Shown here: positions 1-8,362 of the stretch, one piece after another
Numbering within the stretch: position 1 is the first letter of the stretch
Layout: the number at the start of each line of letters is the position of its first letter
Made by a program: the position numbers and the translations under genes
Origin: Bin87 sp965262485
GTDB lineage: Bacteria > Chloroflexota > Dehalococcoidia > Lucifugimonadales > UBA3495
Assembly (NCBI GenBank): GCA_965262485.1
Contig: OZ253540.1
Coordinates: forward strand, 3,534,001 to 3,598,000
Reading direction: 5' to 3'
DNA: 64,000 nucleotides
The notes under the pieces: generated by a model
What the model saw: the letters and a program-made list of their open reading frames with translations, nothing else
What the model was told of the DNA's origin: nothing
Databases searched by the model: none

Positions 1-175
1 AGTCAGCAGCCGCTCGCTTTCTCGTCGGCACGCTCCAGCCGAATCTTCCCATCCGTAAGGCTTTTGCCGCATACGCCGCCGACCAATTCTGGTTGGCGGC
101 ATCCTTCTTGTTCGACCACAGAACCAGTCCATTCCCATCAGGAGAAAACCACCGTGTAAAGCACCGGAGGACACG

Positions 176-568
176 ATGTCCAGAACGAGGAAAGGCGTCG
201 GCAAGTTCACCCCGCAAAACCTCGTCGCCGTCTTAAGAGCCGTACCGGAAAGCCACGGCGCCTACCGCGACATCGCCGAATGGATCCGGAACGGAAACGC
301 CGACACCCGAGCCGATGGAAACTCTACCGCATACGCCGGTTTCGCGAAGCGTTACCAGGAGCTGATCCACGAGCACCGAAGCCGCGACGACAACCGGAAC
401 CGGGAACTCAACCGGGCCTTCGAGATCCTCGAAAGAACCTGCGAGCGCGGCAACAAGAAGATGCTGTTGAAAGAGGAAACGGTCGCCGAGCAGTGCCCGG
501 CAATCCCGCGAGATCGAGAGCCAAGGGTGTCAGCGCCGACCGCCAGGACGGGTCACCAGACCAGCTGA
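176..568 (+). CDS. Hypothetical protein, 130 aa
   Basis: Unrecognised soluble protein. The ATG is preceded by GGAGG at 166-170 with a 5-base gap, a textbook ribosome binding site, which supports the start and coding status. The first 100 residues are mainly charged and helical (AYAGFAKRYQELIHEH around residues 52-67) with an R/E/N-rich helix after that. The last 25 residues are low complexity. No signal peptide, membrane segment or metal motif is seen. It stands alone on the plus strand, followed by about 300 bases without a convincing gene. A small DNA-binding or mobile-element accessory protein is possible, but nothing in the sequence proves a function. Confidence 0.55.
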   Translation: MSRTRKGVGKFTPQNLVAVLRAVPESHGAYRDIAEWIRNGNADTRADGNSTAYAGFAKRYQELIHEHRSRDDNRNRELNRAFEILERTCERGNKKMLLKEETVAEQCPAIPRDREPRVSAPTARTGHQTS

Positions 569-877
569 CCGGGTGTAGTGGCACCGCCGGATTCATTGAC
601 ACCATCCCTCGTGTGAAGAAGTGTCCCGAGTTTCGCAATCTTCTCAGGTCAATCACGTCCTTGCCTATGAAGAGCGAATCGTGGTATCCAACCCTCAGGG
701 CAAACTGTCCTTTCATTGCCCAAGGTCTGTGACCTGTAAACCGGAATAATTTGCAGCGTGACCAACCGAGGGTGGAGGCCAATTCGGCAATCAAGTCCAG
801 AGCGGCCAACCACCTCCGGCAACCAACATGGGCAATATGAGCACAAGTCCGGCAACCAGATTGGAGAGAAAAACACT
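569..877. other. Intergenic stretch, nothing recognised
   Basis: About 300 bases between two small plus-strand genes. Overlapping open frames exist on both strands, but they are rich in Arg, Ser and Pro, lack ribosome binding sites and look like GC-driven shadows. I see no tRNA, strong hairpin or repeat. Confidence 0.4.
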
Positions 878-1198
878 ATGGCGATGGACCCGAACCCGGC
901 ATTGGCCAACATCAACGAGCGACTGCTTCTGCTCTTACAGCAAATCCTCGCGCGGCGCCACGGCACGGAAACTGAGCAAGCTTATGCTGATGTAAACGAG
1001 CGGATCTTAGCGGCAGTAGCCAATCTGTTCCCCGACGGCGATGCCAGTGTGAGTATGGCCGCCTTCCGCCAAGTACAAGACGCTTGCCGCGATGGCGTTG
1101 AAATGTCCGGCCCCGACTCACCCGATGCACGAGATTACCGCGAGATCTGCTCCGTCGTCAGCAACATCACGCGAGAACATGGCCCCGAACAATTTTGA
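878..1198 (+). CDS. Hypothetical protein, 106 aa
   Basis: Unrecognised small acidic helical protein starting MAMDPNPALANINERLL. I chose the ATG at 878 because GGAG lies at 863-866 and the residues upstream in the same frame (back to 758) are low-complexity and unlike a natural N-terminus. An amphipathic helix rich in Leu and Gln (NINERLLLLLQQILARR) fills the N-terminal third, suggesting an oligomerising helix. The C-terminal half is also helical and ends HGPEQF. No signal peptide or known motif is seen. It precedes an IS256-type remnant on the other strand. Function unknown. Confidence 0.5.
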   Translation: MAMDPNPALANINERLLLLLQQILARRHGTETEQAYADVNERILAAVANLFPDGDASVSMAAFRQVQDACRDGVEMSGPDSPDARDYREICSVVSNITREHGPEQF

Positions 1199-1424
1199 AT
1201 ATGCGGAGTTGCACGAGACGCCACCGCCGCCAAATGAACGTAACTCCGTGGAGGGAGAGGCCTGCAGTCCTTCACGAGAGCGCGGCAACGAAACGCGTGA
1301 CCATCGCGTCTTCAGAACCACGGAGAGGCACTGAAAAAGGCCCGCAGGCCCCCCAAGTCTTCGGGGCCGGAAAGGGTAGCGTCCCTGCAAGTGGTTGGAC
1401 GAGCGTCAACTTTGTTGATGTTGT

Positions 1425-1684
1425 TTAGTCGGCGGCTGCCTCCAGGAGGTTGCTGGTCGGTAGGGCCTCGGTGTGGAGGTCGTTGCCGAGGGTGAGGTAG
1501 CGACGGCTTCGGCCCATTCGTCGTGCTGTTCGGTCAGTACCGCGCCCACCGGCAGACGGGTCGCGGCCCGGTTGGGGAAGATACCCACCACGTCGGTACG
1601 TCGGCGGATCTCTTTGTTGAGCCGTTCCAACGGTGACCGGAACGACAGTGAAAATGACCGTTTGATAACATGGTCACACGCCAA
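1425..1684 (-). pseudogene. IS256-family (mutator-type) transposase, C-terminal remnant
   Basis: The minus strand encodes the typical C-terminus of IS256-family transposases: a PLERLNKEIRRRTDVVGIFPN segment (21 positions, 1565-1627 approximately), then an LTEQHDEWAE-like segment. One base later in a different frame comes RRYLTLGNDL and a natural end LLEAAAD followed by TAA at 1425-1427. The catalytic core and N-terminus are missing and the tail is frameshifted by one base, so this is a dead fragment. It shows an old insertion upstream of the nucleotidyltransferase gene. Family assignment is from recognised motifs; the left boundary is uncertain. Confidence 0.75.
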
Positions 1685-1716
1685 GGCGTGCCGACCGTCG
1701 CGCGAAGGAAATTGCC

Positions 1717-2595
1717 ATGTGCCAAAGAGAACCGGACCAGCACGCGGTGAACATCGCCAGGGCAGTCCAACAGGCAGTCCACCCCAACACTGTGATTCTG
1801 CACGGATCCCGCGCCCGTGGAGATCACGCGCCAGACTCCGACCTTGACCTTCTCATCATCTCGGTGCCCGAAACCGACCACGGCGCACCCCTCGGGAGAG
1901 CCGCCGCCCAGTATATGAGCGACAACCCACCTGCCCTGGAGCTGGACGTGGTGTCAATTACGCTGGAAGACTTCCAGAAGCTCCGCAAGGCAAAACAGCA
2001 CATCGCCGGCCAAGCCGACCACTGGGGGATCTACATGAGCGGAGAGAGACTCGGCTACGGGAACGACTACGAGGACGATTACCCCGAGCACTGGCCGGCC
2101 ACCCGCCAGCGACTGGAAAACGCCGCCGAGTGGCAAAAACAGTACGACGACATGGTCGACGATGACGACTGGAACCAGAAACTGATGGGCTTCTCCGCCC
2201 AACAGGGCGTGGAAAACGCCCTACGCGGCATCCTGTCAGCGTACAACGACCCGGCAATCTTCCGCCACGACCTGAACCGCATCTGGAATCACTACGTTGA
2301 GCACTACCACGACGAAACCGACCCAGACGATGTCGCACTCCGACGAGCGGTACAGGAACTCCTCAACCACACCACCTACCCCGATTCCGATTCGAGCGCT
2401 GGATACTCCAACTGGCTCACCAGTTACGCCAATGAATACCGCTACAATCGTGCGCCGCGCCCCATGGGCCACGCCGACAAACTGGAGTTGCAGGCGCTGG
2501 TCAACAATGCCGTCAACCGACTTACGGAAAAAACTCATCAAATCGGCGGCACCTCCGAGTTGGACGTATTCCCAGACGGCAAACCGTGGGAGTGA
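1717..2595 (+). CDS. MNT-HEPN fusion: minimal nucleotidyltransferase with C-terminal HEPN-like domain
   Basis: 292-aa protein. Residues 1-110 are a minimal nucleotidyltransferase domain with the motif GSRARGDHAPDSDLDLL at residues 30-46, giving the GS and the two metal-binding Asp (D42, D44); ELDVVSI near residue 70 could give the third Asp. Residues 140-275 are helical and contain R245-x6-H252 (RAPRPMGH), matching the Rx4-6H signature of HEPN ribonucleases. In known MntA-HepT pairs the two domains are separate genes: the nucleotidyltransferase AMPylates and silences the HEPN toxin. Here both appear on one chain, so self-inhibition in cis is plausible but inferred. AAGGA lies about 8 bases before the ATG. 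It follows an IS256 remnant and no second gene is coupled to it. An alternative is a plain aminoglycoside-type nucleotidyltransferase with an unrelated helical tail. Confidence 0.75.
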   Translation: MCQREPDQHAVNIARAVQQAVHPNTVILHGSRARGDHAPDSDLDLLIISVPETDHGAPLGRAAAQYMSDNPPALELDVVSITLEDFQKLRKAKQHIAGQADHWGIYMSGERLGYGNDYEDDYPEHWPATRQRLENAAEWQKQYDDMVDDDDWNQKLMGFSAQQGVENALRGILSAYNDPAIFRHDLNRIWNHYVEHYHDETDPDDVALRRAVQELLNHTTYPDSDSSAGYSNWLTSYANEYRYNRAPRPMGHADKLELQALVNNAVNRLTEKTHQIGGTSELDVFPDGKPWE

Positions 2596-2920
2596 AAGGC
2601 GCCCAGACGGTCAAAGGCTGCGACGCCACCGCTACCCGATGACCACGGACGGTCCGGCTCGCAAACGGCCCCAAACGCCACGAAACTCCACCACAGACCC
2701 GCCGGTGTCCCGGCAACCCCGCCGGATGTCCAGCTTCATTGACGGGCTCGCCGTCGCACCCACTATCGGTGACGCGGCATTTCGGCCAACCAGATCCAGC
2801 GCCCGTCGCCGAAAAGTACAGCCCCCTTATGCAGGAACCTGTGGAAACCGACTCAACGGTTAGCAAACAGCGGACACCGGCAGATCAGGCGGGCCGATCG
2901 CGAAAGCCGGCGCACCGACC
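2596..2920. other. Intergenic stretch, no firm gene
   Basis: Open frames on the plus strand here (for example one starting near 2640) are dominated by Pro, Arg, Ser and Thr and have no clear ribosome binding site. I see no repeats or RNA gene. Confidence 0.35.
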
Positions 2921-3046
2921 GTGCCTGAGTCGTCGCGCCGGGTATTCCAAGCCTTGAAACGTACCGGCAGCCGTTACGACCTACTGGCCTGCAACTTGGT
3001 GCTGGCCGCCATCGCGGCCCTGCTGATGGCAGCGGGTGGGGAGTAG
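2921..3046 (+). CDS. Small single-pass membrane ORF, 41 aa
   Basis: Short frame starting at a GTG (PESSRRVFQALKRTG) and ending in a clear membrane helix (LLACNLVLAAIAALLMAA) before TAG at 3044-3046. The basic N-terminus followed by a hydrophobic helix fits an N-in/C-out topology. It overlaps the next membrane ORF by 11 bases in another frame. The two together would make a three-helix protein, so they may be one gene broken by a frameshift or two coupled genes. Function unknown. Confidence 0.35.
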   Translation: MPESSRRVFQALKRTGSRYDLLACNLVLAAIAALLMAAGGE

Positions 3047-3332
3047 CGTCAAGGTGGTGCAGATTCTCGAAGGGGCGAACATTGCCGGTTTCGACGTCAA
3101 CCTGGGATTGGGCGCCGCCGTCAACCCGGGAGTCCTGATGGCGTCCTTTGGCGTTTTCTTCTCCATTACGGCAGCCCTACTGTGTGTGATCCACAACCGG
3201 CTCCGCGACCGCACCTTCGGCAAGACTTTGACGAGCGTTTGCAGTTGGATCGCCACCATCGTAGCGTTCGTGTTCTTTGTCCTGACGCTGGCGCTGGTAC
3301 CAGTTGCATTGGCGGTCGAGGTGGGTCTGTGA
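3036..3332 (+). CDS. Small membrane protein, 98 aa, two transmembrane helices
   Basis: Starts at GTG (GSSVKVVQILEGANIAGFDV). Helix 1 is around residues 32-54 (NPGVLMASFGVFFSITAALL), then a basic loop (HNRLRDRTFGK), then helix 2 around 66-92 (SWIATIVAFVFFVLTLALV). The strongly hydrophobic segments and positive inside loop support a real membrane protein. The start is uncertain because the upstream 41-aa membrane ORF overlaps it. No family recognised. Confidence 0.5.
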   Translation: MGSSVKVVQILEGANIAGFDVNLGLGAAVNPGVLMASFGVFFSITAALLCVIHNRLRDRTFGKTLTSVCSWIATIVAFVFFVLTLALVPVALAVEVGL

Positions 3333-3756
3333 CCAAGAACTGCCGGAGTCTTCCGCCCATGCTTGAACAGCCCCGTTAACGTTGCTCCACACGATCCTTC
3401 CTGCGTACCGACGGATGCAGGCCAATTCAGTATCCCGGGGCTCCGCCACCATGTCGGCGAAGCGCGTGCTATCATCCGAGCATGGAGATGATTGGGATTA
3501 CAGTCAGCGAGTTCTATAGGTTATTCGCCGCCTTCACACTGGGGCCCTAACCGTGAGTGCCGGTTTCATCCTGCAACAAGTGCGGTCAGGACAATACAAA
3601 AGCCGGCCACGCTTCCGCTGGCACCGACCGCGAATTGCAAAAACGGCGACCAAAATCGATCCACAATAGCCATACCCAAGTAGGCCATTCGACGCCGGCG
3701 ATGCTGCCAGCGTCACCGACCCCATCGCACACCCCGCACCTTCCTGTTCCGAACTG
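3333..3756. other. Intergenic stretch, nothing recognised
   Basis: About 420 bases with only low-complexity overlapping frames on both strands. The sequence leading to the next gene is open from about 3670 without an ATG. No hairpin, tRNA or repeat is evident. Confidence 0.35.
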
Positions 3757-3966
3757 GTGCGCCAAGCACGGGACGCCGCCCAAGCCGCCACCCTTGAACA
3801 GTATGTGGAAGTCCAGGACACGAAAGCCGCCACTGATGCCTGGGCAGACGCCCGCCCCAACGGAGACGATGCCGGCTGGCGGCGCGCCCTGCACGACATG
3901 GACCGCGTCACGGGCGAGATCCTGGAACGCACGAACCGTGCTGCCAGGATGGCGAGAGCAGAGTAG
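3757..3966 (+). CDS. Hypothetical protein, 69 aa
   Basis: Small helical protein beginning at GTG 3757 (RQARDAAQAATLEQYVEVQD) and ending RAARMARAE. The frame stays open upstream to a stop at 3667, so the N-terminus could be longer, but no ATG is available there. Composition (Ala, Asp, Glu, Arg) is normal for a soluble protein, unlike the Pro/Arg-rich shadow frames around it. No motif is recognised. Confidence 0.4.
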   Translation: MRQARDAAQAATLEQYVEVQDTKAATDAWADARPNGDDAGWRRALHDMDRVTGEILERTNRAARMARAE

Positions 3967-4124
3967 AACTACATTCCGGCGGAGCGTGCAGTCTGAAGGG
4001 CCTAACGAACCAGGGGAAATAAGCCCAGGCGAGGGTTGACCCTTTCCCCACCTGGCCACCGCCAAAACGGTGGGATCACGCCCACTGTTGCGCCGAACAT
4101 TCACCAACGTAGAAGAGGTCAACA

Positions 4125-4667
4125 ATGGCGAGAAAGAAAAACCGCAACACGGCGGTTTTGCAAAAGCCCTTACCTGGGATGGAACCCCCACCGTCCGACT
4201 TCGCCGTGTCACCTGAGCCGGTCGGAACCGTGGCGGCGACATGCGCGGGCGAGTGCCGGCGTTCGACGCAACACACGGTGGAACGACTACAGCAGCCGGA
4301 CGGCTCGGTGATCGTCCGACGAACATGCACCGTGTGCGACGCCTTCGAACAAATCACGATCTCGAAAGTTGTCGCCAAACGCGTGTTGGCTGTTGAACAG
4401 GCGAAAGCAGATCCGATGATTAAAGACGCCCACGAACCTGCACCGCACCCCGAAACGGAATCCAGCAACGACGCTTACGACAGGCTGTTGCCTCAGATAC
4501 GCGACGCTGAAGACTCGGGCGACATCGAAGCCCTGAGCAGCCTGTACGACCATTGGATCCGGGACATATCCAGCAAGGCGCTCACGACCGCACGCACGCG
4601 AGAGTGCCAGCAGACCCATGATCGCGTGGCGAAGCGTATCCTCGCCCACCGTGCGCCGGAGGCGTAA
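4125..4667 (+). CDS. Hypothetical protein, 180 aa, with Cys pairs
   Basis: Starts MARKKNRNTAVLQKPL. The central part has CAGEC (residues about 40-44) and CTVC (about 68-71), spaced like a small zinc ribbon. The C-terminal half (residues 100-178) is helical, with repeated acidic/hydrophobic pattern LLPQIRDAEDSGDIEALSSL. A weak AG-rich site (AGAAGAGG, about 4111-4118) precedes the ATG. It is the longest unrecognised gene of the left accessory region and sits just before the 61-bp-period repeat array; no functional link to that array can be shown. Confidence 0.6.
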   Translation: MARKKNRNTAVLQKPLPGMEPPPSDFAVSPEPVGTVAATCAGECRRSTQHTVERLQQPDGSVIVRRTCTVCDAFEQITISKVVAKRVLAVEQAKADPMIKDAHEPAPHPETESSNDAYDRLLPQIRDAEDSGDIEALSSLYDHWIRDISSKALTTARTRECQQTHDRVAKRILAHRAPEA

Positions 4668-4721
4668 AATCCCGCACCAGCAGGAATTCGCCAATCCGTC
4701 CGAAGACCCATCTTGTCGAAG

Positions 4722-5420
4722 TCGAACCCACCCCGCCGCCGCAGGGATACCCTCGACAGCGATGACTTCGTGCAAAACCAACCCGCCTTGCCCTGCTCGA
4801 GCAGGGATTCACCGCGATCACATACGCCTCCGCCCGTGCCACGTTGCCCCGCCCTGCTCTCGCAGGAATCCACCGCTGCCCGAGGAATTGTGCAAACGGT
4901 CCAACCAAACTCCCCGCACGTGCAGGTAACCTCTGGCACGCAAACCCAGCTAGTGCTCCCCTGCACCCTGCAGGATCGTCCCCGCCCTTGGGTCCTTCCC
5001 CAAGGGCATCCCCCAAGGGCCGGGTGTTAAGCGCCACCGGCCCCTTTCTCTTTGGCCTAACGCTCGGGGTCCTCCTTGGCCCGTCGGCGTCCCTTCTGGG
5101 GCCGGTGCGTGGTACCATCGGCCCCAGAGGGACGCCGACATCCTACTGCTACCCTGCCACGGCAGGGATCCTCCGTCTCGATGGTAAAGTCGACGACGCA
5201 TGACCTCGCTCTCCCTGCCACGGCAGGAATATCCCACCGCCGGAGCTGTCTCCCTGCACCACGACACAGTCTGCCCTGCCACGGCAGGGATCCACCTCTG
5301 CCCGAAGGATGGTGCAAACGCTCCAAACGTCTCACCTGCACACGGAGGAATACTCGATCCGCCTGGCCCCCATCCAGCAGCAGATCCCGCACTACCCGGC
5401 ACGTGCAGGGAACCAACCGA
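4722..5420. CRISPR. Degenerate CRISPR-like array (type I-E-like hairpin repeats, 60-61 bp period)
   Basis: A short hairpin core, CCCTGC-n4-5-GCAGG followed by ATCC/ATTC, recurs. The GCAGG part begins at 4741, 4801, 4862, 4922 and 4970, then at 5162, 5223, 5284, about 5344 and 5405. Steps are 60-61 bases except 48 before 4970 and a 192-base gap in the middle. Repeat 5 (GTGCTCCCCTGCA...) resembles type I-E repeats of high-GC bacteria, and 29 + 32 is the usual I-E unit. However, the repeats are strongly diverged and some 'spacers' are related: those after the 4862 and 5284 cores share TGCCCGA and TGCAAACG. No cas gene is in the window. A decayed array with segmental duplication, or a non-CRISPR structured tandem repeat, both fit. 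Confidence 0.45.
5083..5139. repeat. Long perfect-stem hairpin inside the 61-bp repeat array
   Basis: The arms 5083-5104 and 5119-5139 are inverted complements (GTCGGCGTCCC versus GGGACGCCGAC, then CTGGGGCCG versus CGGCCCCAG) with one mismatch and a 14-base loop. A second small hairpin CCCTTGGG/CCCAAGGG lies at about 4985-5006. The block sits exactly in the gap between the two halves of the array. It could be an inserted palindromic element or a transcription terminator; no T-run follows. Confidence 0.6.
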
Positions 5421-5501
5421 GCTCGACTCCGCCTGATTCGCCATCCCGAATCCATACCCCGTCGTTCCATAGCCGGCATCACGAGAACCAAGCGAACAAT
5501 T

Positions 5502-5753
5502 ATGATCCAACCAACGCATCCGCACCAAATCGAGGTCCCCGCCGTCTGGGTGGAGCCAAGGCCGCAAAACGGCCAGTACATCGTGCACCGCGTCACCGCC
5601 CCGGCACATGAGCCCGCCAACCTCCACTCACCCAATTTCAGAACCGCTTGCGACAGGTTCCCGGTACCGGCCGACGAAGCCCTGTTTTTCAACAGCCACC
5701 ATCGGCCCAATTGCGACGAGTGCAGAATCGCACCGGTCGAGCAACTGCGCTAG
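5502..5753 (+). CDS. Hypothetical protein, 83 aa
   Basis: Starts MIQPTHPHQIEVPAVWVEPR just after the repeat array and ends CDECRIAPVEQLR. The frame is open further upstream through the array, but that part is translated repeat and not credible. Contains a HHRPNCDEC stretch that could bind a metal. Composition is plausible for a small soluble protein. No family recognised. Confidence 0.4.
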   Translation: MIQPTHPHQIEVPAVWVEPRPQNGQYIVHRVTAPAHEPANLHSPNFRTACDRFPVPADEALFFNSHHRPNCDECRIAPVEQLR

Positions 5754-5798
5754 ATCACGGCACCCGCCACACGAGCCATCACCACAACGGAGACCGTC

Positions 5799-6144
5799 TT
5801 GGCAGAACAGCATGAGCTGGAACAATGGATACGGTGGGCCAACCACCGCGGCCCACGGTACCACTGCCAGCCACTGACCCTCCCCAGGCGTTCATTGATG
5901 CCCTCGGGAGCAAAACCCCGACATACTGGCCGATGTCACCCTCGTCAGGATCTCCAGCCACGCCCAGGAGGCGGCCGACAACGGGACACTGACCCGCCAA
6001 GCCGAGGCACTATGGCTCCAAGCGATCATATACGCCCACGCGATGTGGCACCACCAGACCAGCCAGGAAGCCCACGGATGGACCCAGGACTTCGCAGCCA
6101 AAGCCATCACGACCCTACTCCCGCGTGTCCTCGACGGGCACTAA
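5799..6144 (+). pseudogene. Frameshifted hypothetical gene
   Basis: Three short frames join into one sensible protein. Frame A starts at 5799 (AEQHELEQWIRWANHRG). Frame B around 5880-5920 gives TDPPQAFIDALGSKTP. Frame C from about 5910 gives DILADVTLVRISSHAQEAAD and runs to TAA at 6142-6144 (ending LLPRVLDGH). Frame C has no start codon after its upstream stop at 5896. At least two single-base shifts are needed to rebuild the gene. The C-terminal part is helical with many His and Trp (YAHAMWHHQTSQEAHGW). Function unknown. Confidence 0.35.
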
Positions 6145-6149
6145 CTTCC

Positions 6150-6400
6150 AACGTTTCCAGAGCCAGCCTCACCGGGATTCCCGCTCGGCATGCAGCAGCG
6201 CACAACGTGGGCCAGGAAACCCAGCGCTATCAGGCCCGATCCGCCGTATATCGGCTCGGTCATTGAACCGTACCCCCGGTACAGGCTGCAGAACGCTGGC
6301 GATAACCAGAGGCCGCCAAACAGCAGACACCCGTTGGCAAACTTTCGCCAACTCCGGCGGCGCCGTCGCCACCGCGCTGGCGGCGCAGATCAACAGGTGA
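6150..6400 (-). pseudogene. Possible fragment of a small membrane protein
   Basis: On the minus strand one frame reads NGCLLFGGLWLSPAFCSLYR and then IYGGSGLIALGFLAHVV, two hydrophobic segments typical of a small membrane protein. There is no start codon in frame; the only nearby ATG (MSAHLLICAASAVATAPP) is in another frame. It is probably decayed, like the hydrolase next to it. Low confidence. Confidence 0.22.
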
Positions 6401-6404
6401 GCAC

Positions 6405-7309
6405 TCATTTCAACCGGGCGTCCAGGTACTGTGCCACGCGCTCCGCATACTCGTCCGGACTGTTCGCGAAGGCTTCGACATGGTCCGCGCCTGCCACGCG
6501 CCACAACTCGGTCCCCGGCGGACCGGCTGCGGCCACCCGCACGCCGTGACTCACCGGAATGCGAGCGTCTACCTCGCCGTGGACCACCAACGCCGGATAT
6601 TCCAGCCCGGCCACCGCCCGCTGCGGCGCCAGCGCGTTGATGTCAATGCCGTACCGCCAATCCGCCAGCAAAGTAACCGCCGGTATGAACGCCGGCGTCA
6701 GCCACTCCGGAAAAGGCGTGCCGCGAGCCGTCTCCTGCGCCAACAGTTCCGAGGCAACCGCGTACGGGCTGTCGGCCACCACCGCCCCAATCCCAGGCTC
6801 TTCCGCCGCTGCCAGTATGGCAGTCGCCGCTCCCATGGAGAATCCCACCAGGCCCACCTCCCGCACTGTTGCTCCCTGCTGCTCACGGAGGTAGTCGTAG
6901 GCTCCCCAGACGTCCCGTCGCGTAGTAACCTCCCGACAGCCGCCCGTCCTGGGAGGAACCGTGCCCGCGCAGGTCAAACAGCAAAACGCTGTACCCGCGC
7001 TCCACCAGCCGGTCGGCCAGTTCCACCGCGTTGTCGCCGGACCGGACGCCGTTCAGACCGTGCACGAAAATCACATGCGGAGCGTCCGCATCTCCGGACA
7101 GATACCAGCCGCTCAACAGCAGGCCTTCGCCCCGCGGAGTAAACTCCACCACCTCCACCGACAGCCCGTAGTCGCTCGGATGAGCCCTCCTGGAGGTTAC
7201 GCTCGGCGCTGGTCAGGCTCTGGGTTACGAGAAGGGAAACCAGGATGTAGATGACGACGATTGCCGCCAACACTCCCAGAGCAACGGGGATCAGGACGGC
7301 GCGACGCAT
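6405..7309 (-). pseudogene. Alpha/beta hydrolase, membrane-anchored, broken by two frameshifts
   Basis: Three minus-strand frames assemble into a typical alpha/beta hydrolase of about 300 aa. The N-terminus (MRRAVLIPVALGVLAAIVVI) is a signal anchor. The middle frame carries HGLNG and FDLRGHGSS (oxyanion-hole region). The last frame carries the nucleophile elbow GFSMG, then DSPYAV, HGEVDARIP (acid) and AGADHVEAF (catalytic His). Frameshifts lie near 7185 and near 6920, the second inside a CGACGGGAC run. All catalytic residues survive, so it is either a very young pseudogene or contains sequence errors. The best start is ATG at 7309, since the 7318 start is a TTG. Confidence 0.75.
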
Positions 7310-7330
7310 CAATCGCAAACTTGAACCCCC

Positions 7331-7483
7331 TCACAGAGCAATTGTTTCGCTGTCAGCAGACCACCGGTCTCGGCAATCCCGCCGCCGCAAACGTATCCAG
7401 GCAGCGATTGCCGCCACAATGTACCAGATTAGCGCCGGGCCCGTTACGGCGACGCAGGGCCGGTGGGCTTCTGCTTTCAACAT
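7331..7483 (-). CDS. Possible small membrane protein, 50 aa
   Basis: Minus-strand frame starting MLKAEAHRPCVAVTG, with one hydrophobic segment (ALIWYIVAAIAAWI) and a basic tail. It ends 21 bases before the hydrolase start, and GAGGGGG lies between them, so the two could form one transcript. Short and without homologue in memory; low confidence. Confidence 0.28.
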   Translation of the reverse strand: MLKAEAHRPCVAVTGPALIWYIVAAIAAWIRLRRRDCRDRWSADSETIAL

Positions 7484-7703
7484 TCGTATCAAGAGCTCCG
7501 GCGGTAGCCGGTTTTGGCGTCGGTCAGCACAGACATTTCAAGCAAGCCGTCTGATCAGACTATGCGCGCAGCGTGCGGCGTTGCGGCGTCCTCCCCCGTA
7601 CTGATGCCGAGGCCGCAGCGTCCCCGTGGCAGTTCCAATCGCAAACTTCAGTAAAGATGCTCGGTCGCTACAATTGACCCACCAAACGGGCGGAGGTCCA
7701 TCG

Positions 7704-7898
7704 ATGTTCGACGGCGAAAGCATCAAAGAGCTGCTGCGCGACGGCAAAAGCATGAACGAGTTCCTACGTATGGCGGGCGATGACCCTGGCCTCAGAGCCA
7801 TCTTGCTCAAGCGCCTCGAAGGCAGAGTAAAGCGAATGCTCGCAGAGCGACGCTCCGAGCACGACGTACGCCAGCGGCTCGCAGAAGAATCGAGCTGA
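7704..7898 (+). CDS. Hypothetical protein, 64 aa
   Basis: Starts MFDGESIKELLRDGKSMNEF with GGAGG at 7692-7696, seven bases before the ATG. This is a much better start than the one at 7626, whose extra residues are low complexity. The protein is entirely helical and charged (LLKRLEGRVKRMLAERR) and could be a small DNA- or RNA-binding or antitoxin-like protein. No partner gene is coupled to it. Confidence 0.5.
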   Translation: MFDGESIKELLRDGKSMNEFLRMAGDDPGLRAILLKRLEGRVKRMLAERRSEHDVRQRLAEESS

Positions 7899-8062
7899 AT
7901 TGACAGCCCCACGACCGACCCATCCGGGGACGCGGATAAGCTGCCGCAGGCTGAAGTCGAAACTACTACAGCGCCAGCCACGGTCAGCGTCCTCGCTTCT
8001 CAGCTTCACAAACAGTTTCCGCCAAGTCATCGAAAACTTCGACGACATCGAGGAGCCAAACC

Positions 8063-8362
8063 ATGACCACCAACGGCCTGATCGCCAAGCACGGGCATGA
8101 ATTCACGCCACCGGACGACGAAACGGCAAAACAGTTGCACCGAGCCTTCGTGGACATGATGCAGGCCAAGCCCTGGGTGCAGATCGGCCACGGACATTTC
8201 ATCGTCCACCACCATCCCCGGTACGGAACCACCTACACGGTGGTGTTCGGCAGGCAGCGGATCGCCTACGGCGCCAACATATTCATCGGCGACGTGGGGC
8301 TGGACAATCTGCTCACCATGCTGGCCGGCGGGCCGCTGAACAGGTCCAGCGCCGCGCTGTAA
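8063..8362 (+). CDS. Hypothetical protein, 99 aa, His-rich
   Basis: Starts MTTNGLIAKHGHEFTPPDDE, with GAGGAG about 9 bases upstream of the ATG. The middle holds IGHGHFIVHHHPRYGTTYTVVFG, a beta-hairpin-like, His-rich segment. The C-terminus is helical (DVGLDNLLTMLAGG). Composition and ribosome site support a real gene. Unrecognised. It is the last gene before the MITE/IS block. Confidence 0.5.
   Translation: MTTNGLIAKHGHEFTPPDDETAKQLHRAFVDMMQAKPWVQIGHGHFIVHHHPRYGTTYTVVFGRQRIAYGANIFIGDVGLDNLLTMLAGGPLNRSSAAL

Noticed and set aside
3586..4326. 246-aa minus-strand frame
   Set aside because: Overlaps the 69-aa and 180-aa plus-strand genes; Arg/Pro/Ser-rich, no start signal.
4950..5710. Open frames through the hairpin repeat array giving strings like RWIPAVAG
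   Set aside because: These are translations of the repeats themselves, a known false-gene pattern over CRISPR-like arrays.
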